From Bordetella parapertussis (GTDB lineage: Bacteria > Pseudomonadota > Gammaproteobacteria > Burkholderiales > Casimicrobiaceae): a DNA stretch of 64,000 nucleotides. A model generated the notes under the pieces. It did no database searches, was not told the DNA's origin, and was given only the letters and a program-made list of their open reading frames with translations. Position 1 is the first letter of the stretch. Each line of letters begins with the position of its first letter. Both the position numbers and the translations under genes were made by a program. Positions 1-9,251 of the stretch are shown here, one piece after another. Location: assembly GCA_943331295.2 (NCBI GenBank), contig CALQLA020000007.1, forward strand, positions 62,001 to 126,000, written 5' to 3'.

Positions 1-1656
1 CTGCGACAGCTGCTCGCCGGTCTGCGACAGCGCGTAGACGGTGCCGAGCGCGCCGACCGCGACCTCGCGCGCGGCGAGCCCCGGCACCAGCGCGATGCAG
101 ATCTGCCAGTTGAATCCGATCGGCGCGAACACGTGCTCCAGCAGGTGGCCCAGCATGCCGGCGAAGCTGTAGTTGATCGCCGGCTGCACGCTGCCCGGCG
201 GCGGCGCGGGGAACGTGCTGAGGAACCACAGCACGATCATCAGCGACAGGATGATCGTCCCGACGCGGGACAGGAAGATCCGCGTTCGCTCCCACAGGCC
301 GAGCGCGAGGTTGGGCAGGTTCGGCCAGTGGTAGTCGGGCAGCTCCATCAGCAGCGCCGGCGGCAGCGCGCGGCCGCGCGCCCGCTTGGCCAAGAACGCG
401 ACGCCCATCGCCGACAGCACGCCGGCGACGTACAGCGCGAACAGCACGACGCCTTGCAGGTTGAAGATGCCGGCGACCACCCGATCCGGGATGAACGCGG
501 CGATGATCACCGCGTAGACGGGCAGCCGCGCCGAGCACGTCATCAGCGGCGCGATCATGATCGTCACCAGCCGGTCGCGCGGATTCTGGATCGTCCGCGT
601 GGCCATGATGCCGGGGATGGCGCAGGCGAAGCTCGAGAGCAGCGGCATGAACGCGCGGCCCGACAGCCCCGCGGTGCCCATCAGCCGGTCGAGCAGGAAC
701 GCCGCGCGCGGCAGGTAGCCCGATTCCTCGAGCACGAGGATGAAGAAGAAGAGGATCAGGATCTGCGGCAGGAACACGAGCACCGAGCCGACGCCGGCGA
801 CGATGCCGTCGACGAGGAGGCCGCGCAGCAGGCCCTCGGGCAGGTTCGTCGCGATGACGCTGCCGAACCATGCGGCGCCGTCCTTGATCGCGTTCATCGG
901 CGCCTGCGCCCAGCTGAACACGGCCTGGAAGACGAGGAACATCAGCACCGCGAGCAGCAGCGGGCCGGCCAGCGGATGCAGCACCACGCGGTCGACGCGC
1001 TCGGTCGCGCGCAGGCCGGCGGCATCCCGCGTGATGCAGGCGTCGAGGATGCGGCGGACCTCGCGGTGCGTGTCCTCGATGCTCGGGTCGGCGTCGCCCG
1101 CGGCCGCGCCGGGCGTGGCCGGGGTGGCGGGCGGAAAGTGCAGCGCGTCGAGTGCCTCGACCAGCGGCGCATCGCCGCCGTGGCGGACGGCGACGGTCTC
1201 CACCACCGGCACGCCGAGCAGCCGCGACAGCGCGCCGCTGTCGATGACCATGCCGCGGCTCTTCGCGACGTCCATCATGTTGAGCGCGACCACCATCGGC
1301 AGCCCGAGTCGCCGCACCTCGAGGACGAGGCGCAGGTTGAGCCGCAGGTTGGTCGCGTTGACGACGCACACGACGCCGTCGGGCGCCCGTTCGTCGCGCC
1401 GCCGGCCCATGATCACGTCGCGCGTGATCGCCTCGTCGGGTGTCGTGGCCTGCAGGCTGTAGGCGCCGGGCAGGTCGAGGATGCGCCAGTGGCGCCCGCC
1501 GCGCGACGCGAAGCTGCCCTCCTTGCGCTCGACCGTCACGCCCGCATAGTTGGCGACCTTCTGCCGGGCACCGGTGAGGCGGTTGAAGAGCGCGGTCTTG
1601 CCGCAGTTGGGGTTGCCGATCAGCGCGAGCAGCGGCGGGGCGATGCCGGTGGTCAC
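1..1656 (-). CDS. feoB: Ferrous iron transport protein B (FeoB), 3' end cut by window edge
   Basis: Reverse-strand translation from a GTG at 1656: VTTGIAPPLLALIGNPNCGKTALFNRLTGARQKVANYAGVTVERKEG...DLPGAYSL (G-protein motifs), then a polytopic membrane region. GTGA overlap with feoA. Absent from the ORF track because it runs off the window. Confidence 0.95.
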   Translation of the reverse strand, partial: MTTGIAPPLLALIGNPNCGKTALFNRLTGARQKVANYAGVTVERKEGSFASRGGRHWRILDLPGAYSLQATTPDEAITRDVIMGRRRDERAPDGVVCVVNATNLRLNLRLVLEVRRLGLPMVVALNMMDVAKSRGMVIDSGALSRLLGVPVVETVAVRHGGDAPLVEALDALHFPPATPATPGAAAGDADPSIEDTHREVRRILDACITRDAAGLRATERVDRVVLHPLAGPLLLAVLMFLVFQAVFSWAQAPMNAIKDGAAWFGSVIATNLPEGLLRGLLVDGIVAGVGSVLVFLPQILILFFFILVLEESGYLPRAAFLLDRLMGTAGLSGRAFMPLLSSFACAIPGIMATRTIQNPRDRLVTIMIAPLMTCSARLPVYAVIIAAFIPDRVVAGIFNLQGVVLFALYVAGVLSAMGVAFLAKRARGRALPPALLMELPDYHWPNLPNLALGLWERTRIFLSRVGTIILSLMIVLWFLSTFPAPPPGSVQPAINYSFAGMLGHLLEHVFAPIGFNWQICIALVPGLAAREVAVGALGTVYALSQTGEQLSQ

Positions 1657-2021
1657 GATGGTTCGGGGTCCGGGCTGTCATTCGCGCCGCCGGGCCGTCC
1701 CAAGGCGCGAATTGCACCCCCTTGGGGGGCAGCGCCGCGGCGAACGCCGCAAGCGCGGGGGTCGTCCAATGCCACGAGGGCGGCTTCGTGGCGGCGCAGC
1801 GCGAACGTCGAGTTGCCGATGCGCACGGCGAGCGGGTCGCCGGACGGGAACGCGCGGTGCAGCACGCGGACGGCTTCGCCGGGCAGGAATCCCAGTTCCT
1901 GCAGCCGCGCCGTCAGGTCCACGCCGTCGGCGCCTGCACCGGCGCCCGCGCCGAGGACGCGCGCGACCGTGGCCGGGCGGCCGACGGGCAGGGCATCGAG
2001 CGTGGCGGGAAGCTTCATCAA
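1653..2021 (-). CDS. feoA: Ferrous iron transport protein A (FeoA, SH3-like)
   Basis: LTARLQELGFLPGEAVRVLHRAFPSGDPLAVRIGNSTFALRRHEAALV is FeoA-like; directly upstream of feoB. Confidence 0.92.
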   Translation of the reverse strand: MMKLPATLDALPVGRPATVARVLGAGAGAGADGVDLTARLQELGFLPGEAVRVLHRAFPSGDPLAVRIGNSTFALRRHEAALVALDDPRACGVRRGAAPQGGAIRALGRPGGANDSPDPEPS

Positions 2022-2067
2022 GTCCGTAAACGCAGCAGGGTGTTTCCCTGCCCTCCATGGTCGATCT

Positions 2068-2093
2068 TAAATGATAATGAGAATTGCTGCTAT
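2068..2093. promoter_or_regulatory. Fur-box-like sequence upstream of feoAB
   Basis: aaATGATAATGAGAATTGCTGCTATT resembles Fur hexamer arrays (GATAAT GAGAAT ...); lies about 50 bp upstream of the feoA start. Confidence 0.7.
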
Positions 2094-2308
2094 TGACGGG
2101 GATCAACATTTGTTGCAGGAGGGTCAAATGCAACACCCGGGTGCGCCCCCAGACGCGCCGGCGGCGCCCGACGACAACCGTTTCCCCGGGACGAGGCTAG
2201 AATCGTGTCCGGGCGGGATTGCGTGCCGTCCGCCCCCGTTCGCCTGCTTGCCCGGCCAGGGCTTCCGTCCGGCGCCCGCGCCCCGCGCTTTCGTTTCGAG
2301 GATCCCCG

Positions 2309-3727
2309 TTGTCGCAACCGGTACCGGACGACGCGCCGCCCGCCGCCTTTTCGCGGACGATTCCGCTGATCGTCGCCGCCACGTTCTTCATGGAACTGCT
2401 GGACGGGTCGATCGTGACCACGTCGCTGCCGGCGATCGCCGCGACGTTCGGCGAGCCGCCGCTGACGCTCGCCGCCAGCATCTCGGTCTACCTGGTCGCG
2501 ATGGCCGTGTTCGTGCCCACCGCCGGCTGGGCCAGCGAGCGCTTTGGCGCGCGCCGGCTGTTCGCGGGGGCGGTGACCGTGTTCACGCTCGCGTCGCTGC
2601 TGTGCGGCCTGAGCCCGTCGGTGGAAGCGCTGATCGCCGCGCGGGCGCTGCAGGGAATCGCCGCCGCGTTCATGGCACCGGTGGGCCGGCTCATCGTGCT
2701 GCGCGAAACGCCGAAGCACCGGATCATCGACGCCATCGCGATGATCACCTGGCCCGCGCTGATCGCGCCCGTGCTGGGCCCGCCGCTGGGCGGCTTCATC
2801 ACCACCTATGCGTCGTGGCGCTGGATCTTCCTCATCAACCTGCCGCTGGGCGTGCTGGGCGTGCTGCTGGTGCTGCGGTTCGTGCCGCGGCACGACGAGA
2901 CAGTGAAGACGCCGTTCGACGCCGTCGGCTTCCTGTTGACCGCGGTGGCGCTCGCGGCGTCGATCCAGGGCCTGCTGTCGCTGGGCGAGGGCGGGGCCGA
3001 CCGCTACGCGGGCGCCTCGCTGGTCGCGCTGGGCGCCGTCGCGGGCATCGCCGCCGTCCGCCATGCGCGCTCCCATCCGTCGCCGATGCTCGACCTCTCC
3101 GCAGTCGCCGTGCGCACGTTCGCGTTCTGCACGGTGACGGGCGGCGTGCTGTCGCGGATCGCGATCAACACCGGCCCGTTCCTGCTGCCGCTGATGTTCC
3201 AGATCGGCTTTGGCCGCAGCGCGTTCGAGGCCGGCGGGATGCTGTTCGTGTACATGCTGGGCAACCTCGCCGCGAAGAGCGTCACGACGCCGATCCTGCG
3301 CCGGTTCGGCTTCCGCCGCGTGCTGGTGGGCAACGGCCTCGTCGGTGCGGCGGCAATCGCCGGCTGCGGCCTGCTGTCGCCCGACGTCGCGATGCCGGCG
3401 GTGTACGCCGTGCTGCTCGCGGCCGGCCTCACGCGGTCGATGCATTTCACGTCGCTCGCCACGCTCGCGTTCGCCGACATCTCGCCGGGGCAGCGGGCCG
3501 GCGCGAGCGCGCTCGTCAGCACGATGCAGCAGGTGGCGATGGCGGTGGCGGTCGCGTTCGCCGCGACGGCGCTGGCGCTGTTCGTCGACCTGCGCGGCGG
3601 GAGCGATCTCGTGCTGGCGGATTTCCGCCACGCGCTGTTCGCGGCGGCGGCGCTGATGGCGGTCGGCGCGCTGCTGGCGCTGCGGCTGCCGAAGGACGCC
3701 GGGGCCGAGGTGTCGCGGCGCGGCTGA
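2309..3727 (+). CDS. MFS transporter, DHA2/EmrB-QacA-like
   Basis: FFMELLDGSIVTTSLPAIAATFG and GWASERFGARRLF MFS motifs, many TM segments. Start (TTG 2309) uncertain; ORF opens at 2219. Confidence 0.85.
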   Translation: MSQPVPDDAPPAAFSRTIPLIVAATFFMELLDGSIVTTSLPAIAATFGEPPLTLAASISVYLVAMAVFVPTAGWASERFGARRLFAGAVTVFTLASLLCGLSPSVEALIAARALQGIAAAFMAPVGRLIVLRETPKHRIIDAIAMITWPALIAPVLGPPLGGFITTYASWRWIFLINLPLGVLGVLLVLRFVPRHDETVKTPFDAVGFLLTAVALAASIQGLLSLGEGGADRYAGASLVALGAVAGIAAVRHARSHPSPMLDLSAVAVRTFAFCTVTGGVLSRIAINTGPFLLPLMFQIGFGRSAFEAGGMLFVYMLGNLAAKSVTTPILRRFGFRRVLVGNGLVGAAAIAGCGLLSPDVAMPAVYAVLLAAGLTRSMHFTSLATLAFADISPGQRAGASALVSTMQQVAMAVAVAFAATALALFVDLRGGSDLVLADFRHALFAAAALMAVGALLALRLPKDAGAEVSRRG

Positions 3728-3813
3728 CGGTTGACGATCCCCCCAGGCTCACTTCGTTCGCGCACCCCCCTCAAGGGGGCAAGGCCTCCCTTGGGGCGGC
3801 CCGGCGGGAGGCC

Positions 3814-4269
3814 TTACCAGTTCATCGCGCCGAAATCCGGCCACCACAGCCACGGGTCGGACATGTCGCGCGTGGTCGCCTGCTGCATCGCGACGTCCTG
3901 CTTCGCGTACGACGCCATGTCGGCGTTGGCCTGCGCCGAGAGCCCGGGCCCGCCCTGCGTGCGACCCTGCTGGTAGGCCGCGAATTCCTTCGGCGTGCCG
4001 ACATAGAGCGCCTTGCCGGAAGGGTCCGGGTAGACGTAGAACTCGCGGCCGTTGCGCTGCATCGCCGAGACCCTGCCCGGCGCCAGCGCCTGCAGGTGCA
4101 ACTGCTGCTCTCGCCTCGTCGCCTCGATGCGCTTGAAGCCGGCGGCCGCGAGCAGGCTTTCGTTCGGCGGCGGCGGCGCGGTCGTCGCGCAGGCGGCGAG
4201 TCCGAGCACGGCGAGGGCGGCGAAGAGGCCGGGGACGAGCGCCCGGCAGGAATGCCAGAAGTCGCGCAT
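3814..4269 (-). CDS. Putative lipoprotein (DUF4124-like region possible)
   Basis: Signal plus lipobox MRDFWHSCRALVPGLFAALAVLGLAAC; mature region KRIEATRREQQLHLQALAPGRVSAMQRNGREFYVYPDPSGKALYVG. Confidence 0.65.
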   Translation of the reverse strand: MRDFWHSCRALVPGLFAALAVLGLAACATTAPPPPNESLLAAAGFKRIEATRREQQLHLQALAPGRVSAMQRNGREFYVYPDPSGKALYVGTPKEFAAYQQGRTQGGPGLSAQANADMASYAKQDVAMQQATTRDMSDPWLWWPDFGAMNW

Positions 4270-4429
4270 GGGAACCTGTCGTGTTTGGGTCATCTGCGAG
4301 AATACGTGGCGCTCACGCCGCCGGCAAGCGCGCGCGGGAATCCGGCCGAGGCCGCGCGTGGCACTGTAGAGTAGCGGCGGAAGCGATCGGCCGTCACGCC
4401 CGCGCGGCGCTAACAGGGGAACGCAAACA

Positions 4430-5392
4430 ATGGAACTGTGGCGGATCGAACCGGGCAAGGCAGCCGTGCCGATGGCGGCCGGCGATCCGCTGCCCGCGGC
4501 GGGATTTGCGTGGCTCGACCTCGTGTACGACGAGGCGGACCGGCTGCAGGCCGAGGTCGAGCGATTGACTGGCGTGCGCATCGTCGACGTCCACCTGGGC
4601 GACGCGGCGAACCTCACGCACCCGTCGTCGTTCGACAACACGGACACCTACGAGATCGTCGTGTTCGCGGGGCTGTCGCCCGAGTCGACCGTCGATTTGA
4701 TCATTACGCGGCCGATGACGTTCTTCAATTTCGACCGGCTGCTCGTCACCGTCCGCGCGCCCGATAGCCGCTCGGTGGCGCAGACTCGGGCGCGCTACCT
4801 CAACATGCCGGGCAAGATGCCGCAGAACCCGGACGACCTGATGCAGCGCCTGCTCTCGGCGATGGTCGACCACTACCTCGACCTGCGCGCGCCGCTGACC
4901 CAGCGGCTCGACGGCTGGCAGCAGGCGCTGCTCGATCCGCGCGTGCCCTTCCACGACTGGCCGAAGCTGCTCGCGAGCCGGCAGCAGATCAGGAAGCTGG
5001 AGGAGCTTTCCGACGAGCAGCGCGACGCGGTCCAGGAGTGGCGCGACTACCGGATCGCCGACCTCTCGCCCTCGATGCACGCGCGCTTCGCCGACATCAT
5101 CGAGCACATCGAGCGCGTGCGGAACCACGCGCGCACCGTCGAGAGCCAGGCCGAGTCGGCGGTGCAACTCTACTTCGCCGCGATGAGCCACCGGACGACG
5201 GAGATCATGCGGCTGCTCACGCTGATCACCGCGGTGTTCATGCCGCTGACGCTGCTCACCGGCGTGTTCGGGATGAACTTCGACTTCATCCCGGGCCTGC
5301 ATCGGGCCGACGGCTTCTGGATCGCGCTGGCCGGGATGATCGCGATCGTGATCGGCATGCTCTACTACTTCCGGCACAAGCGCTGGCTGTAG
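4430..5392 (+). CDS. CorA/ZntB-family divalent cation transporter
   Basis: C-terminal TAVFMPLTLLTGVFGMNFDFIPGL (GMN motif) followed by a final TM helix. Confidence 0.93.
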   Translation: MELWRIEPGKAAVPMAAGDPLPAAGFAWLDLVYDEADRLQAEVERLTGVRIVDVHLGDAANLTHPSSFDNTDTYEIVVFAGLSPESTVDLIITRPMTFFNFDRLLVTVRAPDSRSVAQTRARYLNMPGKMPQNPDDLMQRLLSAMVDHYLDLRAPLTQRLDGWQQALLDPRVPFHDWPKLLASRQQIRKLEELSDEQRDAVQEWRDYRIADLSPSMHARFADIIEHIERVRNHARTVESQAESAVQLYFAAMSHRTTEIMRLLTLITAVFMPLTLLTGVFGMNFDFIPGLHRADGFWIALAGMIAIVIGMLYYFRHKRWL

Positions 5393-5577
5393 CCGAGCGC
5401 CTGCGCGAGCAGCAGCACCGCGAGCACCGACAGCCGGTGGATCGCGATGCCGATGACGAGCGCTGCGAGCGACTGCGGCCGCGCGATCGCCGAGCGCGTC
5501 TCCGTCACCTCGGACCGCGCGACGACCGGCGCGGCGATGCCGGCGACGGTAAGCGACGCCAGCAACAGCTTCGTCAT
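5365..5577 (-). CDS. Small hypothetical protein with signal/TM segments
   Basis: MTKLLLASLTVAGIAAPVVARSEVTETRSAIARPQSLAALVIGIAIHRLSVLAVLLLAQALGYSQRLCRK; overlaps the 3' end of the corA-like gene on the opposite strand. Confidence 0.4.
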   Translation of the reverse strand: MTKLLLASLTVAGIAAPVVARSEVTETRSAIARPQSLAALVIGIAIHRLSVLAVLLLAQALGYSQRLCRK

Positions 5578-5634
5578 TTTCGACACGGTGCAACTCTCCC
5601 GACGGTTGGATTCCTGGATTGGCCGGGGGATACG

Positions 5635-5666
5635 TGTCCCTGCGTCGCGCTGGCGACGCAGGGACG
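5635..5666. repeat. Perfect 13-bp inverted repeat (hairpin) in intergenic DNA
   Basis: GTCCCTGCGTCGC-GCTG-GCGACGCAGGGAC read directly. Confidence 0.8.
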
Positions 5667-5704
5667 GCGCGGCTCCGGCACCGTACAGAGTCCGCGCCGG
5701 AGCG

Positions 5705-5736
5705 AAAAATACACCGGGGCGGTAGATTCGCCCCGG
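5705..5736 (-). terminator. Rho-independent terminator for the 5742-6251 gene
   Basis: On the minus strand CCGGGGCG-AATCTAC-CGCCCCGG followed by TGTATTTTT. Confidence 0.7.
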
Positions 5737-5741
5737 GGCCG

Positions 5742-6251
5742 CTACTTGGGCGCGGCCGCGGCCGGCTTGGCCGGCGATGGCGCGGGATCGGGGGCAGGCG
5801 TGTCCGAGTTCCAGATGTTGCGGATCATCAGCCACCTGCCTCCCGACTTCTGCCACAGCTCGACGTACTTGCCGGTGTCGACGGTGGCGCCGGCCTTGTC
5901 CTTCAGCAGGTAAGTGCCGGCGTGCCACGCCGTGTTGCCCGCGACGCCGACGTCGTTCATCGTGCCGAACGCGAACGAGATGCCGGCCGACTGCGCGCCC
6001 GCGATTTCCTTCGTCATCGCCTGCCGCAGCTGGACGTGGCCCTTCAGCGACGGGGAGCCCGGCGGCATCACGACGGCGTTTTCCGCATAGAGGGCGACGA
6101 GGGTGTTGGCATCGCCCGCGTTGAATGCCTTGACCCATTTCTCGGTGCCGGCGCGGATCGTCGCCGCGACGTCCTCGGCGGCGGCCGGCGGCGCGACCAC
6201 GGCGAACGATGCGACGGCGGCGAACAGGACCAGCTTTCCTGCGATCGGCAT
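5742..6251 (-). CDS. Secreted SnoaL/DUF4440-like (NTF2-fold) protein
   Basis: Signal peptide, then IRAGTEKWVKAFNAGDANTLVALYAENAVVMPPGSP...YVELWQKSGGRWLMIRNIWNSD. Confidence 0.8.
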   Translation of the reverse strand: MPIAGKLVLFAAVASFAVVAPPAAAEDVAATIRAGTEKWVKAFNAGDANTLVALYAENAVVMPPGSPSLKGHVQLRQAMTKEIAGAQSAGISFAFGTMNDVGVAGNTAWHAGTYLLKDKAGATVDTGKYVELWQKSGGRWLMIRNIWNSDTPAPDPAPSPAKPAAAAPK

Positions 6252-6415
6252 GGCGGATTCCTCCGGTTGGTCGTGGCGTCCCGATGCGGATGCCGCCGGC
6301 GATTCTACGCCGGGAACCCGCGGCGGCAACGGGGGCGGGCGGCGGCCGGTACCGCCGCCATCGCGGCCCGGCATTTGGGTATCATCGGGGCTCACCCCCC
6401 CCCACTTCCCCGCCG

Positions 6416-7255
6416 ATGCCTTCCACGCTGCGCTTTTCCACCGCCGACGCCCATGCGATCGGCGAAATCCTGCGCGACGCCGCGCAGGCCGAGATCCTGC
6501 CGTGCTTCCGGCGCCTCGACGACGCGGCGATCCGCCACAAGTCGTCGCCGCTCGACCTCGTCACCGATGCCGACGAAGCCGCCGAGCGGATGATCACCGC
6601 GCGGCTCGCGAGGGCGTTCCCGCGCGCCGTGATCATCGGCGAGGAGGCGACCGCCCGCGACCCGTCGCTGCCCGACCAGCTCGGCGCCGCCCCCTTCGCG
6701 ATCCTCGTCGACCCGATCGACGGCACCAAGAACTTCGCGTCCGGCCTGCCGCTGTTCGGCGTGATGGCGGCCGTCGTGTCGGCCAACACGGTCGTGGCCG
6801 CCATCATCCACGATCCTATTTCCGACGACTGCGCCTACGCCATTCGCGGCGAGGGCGCGTGGCTCGAGCATCGCGACGGCAGGCGGATCGACCTCCACGT
6901 CTCGAAGGCGCCGCCGCTCGCGCAGATGCTGGGCATCGTGTCGTGGATGTTCATGCCCGAGCCGATGCGCAGCACGGTCACGCGGAACCTGGCGCGGGTG
7001 GCCGGCGCGTCGGACTACCGCACGGCCGCGCACGAGTACCGGCTGGTCGCCGCCGGGCATTTCGACTTCGTGATGTTCAGCAAGCTGCTGCCGTGGGACC
7101 ACGCGGCCGGCGTGCTGCTGCACGCGGAGGCCGGCGGGTACTCGGCGCGCTTCAACGGCGAGCCGTACCTGCCGACGGTCCACTCCGGCGGCCTGCTCTG
7201 CGCGCCGGATCGCGCCAGCTGGCGCGTGCTGCACGCCGCGCTGCTCGGCGATTGA
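6416..7255 (+). CDS. Inositol monophosphatase family protein
   Basis: DLVTDADEAAE, GEEAT and ILVDPIDGTKNFASGLPLFGVM signature motifs. Confidence 0.93.
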   Translation: MPSTLRFSTADAHAIGEILRDAAQAEILPCFRRLDDAAIRHKSSPLDLVTDADEAAERMITARLARAFPRAVIIGEEATARDPSLPDQLGAAPFAILVDPIDGTKNFASGLPLFGVMAAVVSANTVVAAIIHDPISDDCAYAIRGEGAWLEHRDGRRIDLHVSKAPPLAQMLGIVSWMFMPEPMRSTVTRNLARVAGASDYRTAAHEYRLVAAGHFDFVMFSKLLPWDHAAGVLLHAEAGGYSARFNGEPYLPTVHSGGLLCAPDRASWRVLHAALLGD

Positions 7256-7297
7256 GGCAGGCCGGTCGCGCCGGCCGCGAGGCGGTCGTCCGCCCCG

Positions 7298-8596
7298 TCA
7301 GGCGTCGCCCAGGTTCCGCGCCAGGCGCCGCGCCAGCGCGCCGGTGTCGACGGCGCGCAGCGAGCCGCCATCCGCGAGGTCGATCGCGTGCGCGGCGGCC
7401 GTGCCCATCGCGATGCAGGGCCCCATCACGCGCACCGATGCCAGCGCCAGCACGTCGCCGTCGATGCAGCGGCCGGCGGCCAGCAGGTTGTCGGCCTCGG
7501 CGTGCAGCATGCTGCGGTAGGGGATGTAGTGGACGTGGTCGTCGCCGAAGCCTTCCCAGTGCACGTCGGCGAGGTCGTTGTGCAGTTCGATGCCCCACGC
7601 GCAGCGGGCGACCGCATCGGGAAAGCGCACGCCGCTCCTCACGTCGTCGGCGGTCAGCTGGTAGTCGCCCCGGATCCAGCGCGTCTGCCGGATGCCCGGC
7701 TGGCCGTAGCTGTCGACTTCGGCACGGCCGAAGATCGCCGGGAACTCGTGCCGCAGGAACGCCATCGCCGCGTCCATCCGGCGGTGGCCTTCGACGACCA
7801 TCCGCGACGCGCCCAGGGGATCGAGCGGCGTCGCGATGTGCGTCATGTTGACCAGCGCGCGATCGGTGCCCGGCAGCACGTAGACGAACGCGTCGCGGCG
7901 CTCGAGCCCGTGCTGCGCCGCCATTTCGACGACGCGCCGCTTGACGATCTCCGGTCCGCCGGCCGCGGCGAGCGCCGCGAGGTCGATGCCGCGGACGATG
8001 GCGTTCTGCGAGCCGTAGACGGTGCCGTGCGCGGGCTCGTGCACCGCGAGACCGGCGAGCCACGCGAGCGCGGCGTCGCCGGAGGCGTCGACGAAGGCGC
8101 CGGCCCGGACGTCGACCTCGCCGTGGCGCGTCATCGCGGTGACGCCGGCGAGCCGCGGACCGTCGCGGTCGACCGCATGCAGCAGCGCGCCGGTGACGAC
8201 GGTGACGCCGGCGCGGTCGAGCGCCTCCTCGATCCAGCGCTGCAGCGCCGAGTGGCTGTAGTACAGGATGATCGTGTTGCGGCGGCCCTCGATCCGGGCC
8301 ATCGCGCCGGCGGCCGTGAGGTCGCGGACGATTTCCTCGGCGACGCCGTAGGCGAGGAGTTCGGGCTGCGGGCCGTTGCCGTAGAACCCGCAGAACGTCT
8401 CGATCAGCGCGCCGGTGGCCTGGCCGCCGACGGCGGGGGCGCCGTCGAGCAGGACGACCTTGCGGCCGAGCCGTGCGGCCTCGATGGCCGCGGCCGACCC
8501 GGCGGCACCGGAGCCCACGACGCAGACGTCGCAGGCGAGCGCGGTTCGCGCGCCCGGGGCGCGACGGCGGACCACGACGGCGCCGCTGGCGGTCAT
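7298..8596 (-). CDS. FAD-dependent oxidoreductase
   Basis: N-terminal CDVCVVGSGAAGSAAAIEAARLGRKVVLLDGAPAVGGQATG dinucleotide-binding fold; INGxDVLALASVRVMGPCIAMGTAAA-like C-terminus. Confidence 0.85.
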   Translation of the reverse strand: MTASGAVVVRRRAPGARTALACDVCVVGSGAAGSAAAIEAARLGRKVVLLDGAPAVGGQATGALIETFCGFYGNGPQPELLAYGVAEEIVRDLTAAGAMARIEGRRNTIILYYSHSALQRWIEEALDRAGVTVVTGALLHAVDRDGPRLAGVTAMTRHGEVDVRAGAFVDASGDAALAWLAGLAVHEPAHGTVYGSQNAIVRGIDLAALAAAGGPEIVKRRVVEMAAQHGLERRDAFVYVLPGTDRALVNMTHIATPLDPLGASRMVVEGHRRMDAAMAFLRHEFPAIFGRAEVDSYGQPGIRQTRWIRGDYQLTADDVRSGVRFPDAVARCAWGIELHNDLADVHWEGFGDDHVHYIPYRSMLHAEADNLLAAGRCIDGDVLALASVRVMGPCIAMGTAAAHAIDLADGGSLRAVDTGALARRLARNLGDA

Positions 8597-8645
8597 CGTG
8601 GCCGGGCTTGCGATGCGGGCCCGCGAAAGCGTGCGGGCACGGCGA

Positions 8646-9200
8646 CTAGACCCGGCGGCGGTACTCGCCGGTGCGGGTGTCGATTTCGATCCGGTCGCCG
8701 GTGGCCACGAACAGCGGCACCTGGACCGAATGGCCGCCGGTGATCTTGGCGGGCTTCAGCACCTTGCCGGAGGTGTCGCCCCGGACGGCGGGCTCGGTGT
8801 ACTCGACCTCGCGGACGACGGACGTCGGCAGTTCGACCGAGATGGCCTTGCCGTCGTAGAACGTCAGTTCGCAGGGCAGCCCGTCGTCGAGGTAGAACAG
8901 GGCGTCGCCCATGTTGTCGCGCTCGACTTCGTGCTGGTTGTACTCGGTGTCCATGAACACGTACATGGGGTCGGCGAAGTACGAGTAGGTGACGTCCTTG
9001 CGCTCGAGTTGCACCACGTCGAACTTCTCGTCGGCGCGGTAAACCGTTTCGGTGCCGGAGCCCGAAAGGAGGTTCTTGAGCTTCATCTTGACGACCGACG
9101 CGTTGCGGCCGGACTTGTTGAACTCGGCCTTCTGCACGACCATCGGATCGGTTCCGACCATGATCACGTTGCCGGCGCGAATTTCCTGTGCGGTTTTCAT
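8646..9200 (-). CDS. efp: Elongation factor P (Arg-tip type)
   Basis: [51 protein letters not shown]...; Arg in the KSGRNAS loop. Confidence 0.97.
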   Translation of the reverse strand: MKTAQEIRAGNVIMVGTDPMVVQKAEFNKSGRNASVVKMKLKNLLSGSGTETVYRADEKFDVVQLERKDVTYSYFADPMYVFMDTEYNQHEVERDNMGDALFYLDDGLPCELTFYDGKAISVELPTSVVREVEYTEPAVRGDTSGKVLKPAKITGGHSVQVPLFVATGDRIEIDTRTGEYRRRV

Positions 9201-9251
9201 TGCGGTACCTGGCTTGAAAGCGGTCAATGGGGCAAATTGGGAAACCGGAAA

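Noticed and set aside
133-2070. 645-aa plus-strand ORF at the window start
   Set aside because: Antisense to feoB/feoA, which have clear motifs and a GTGA overlap.
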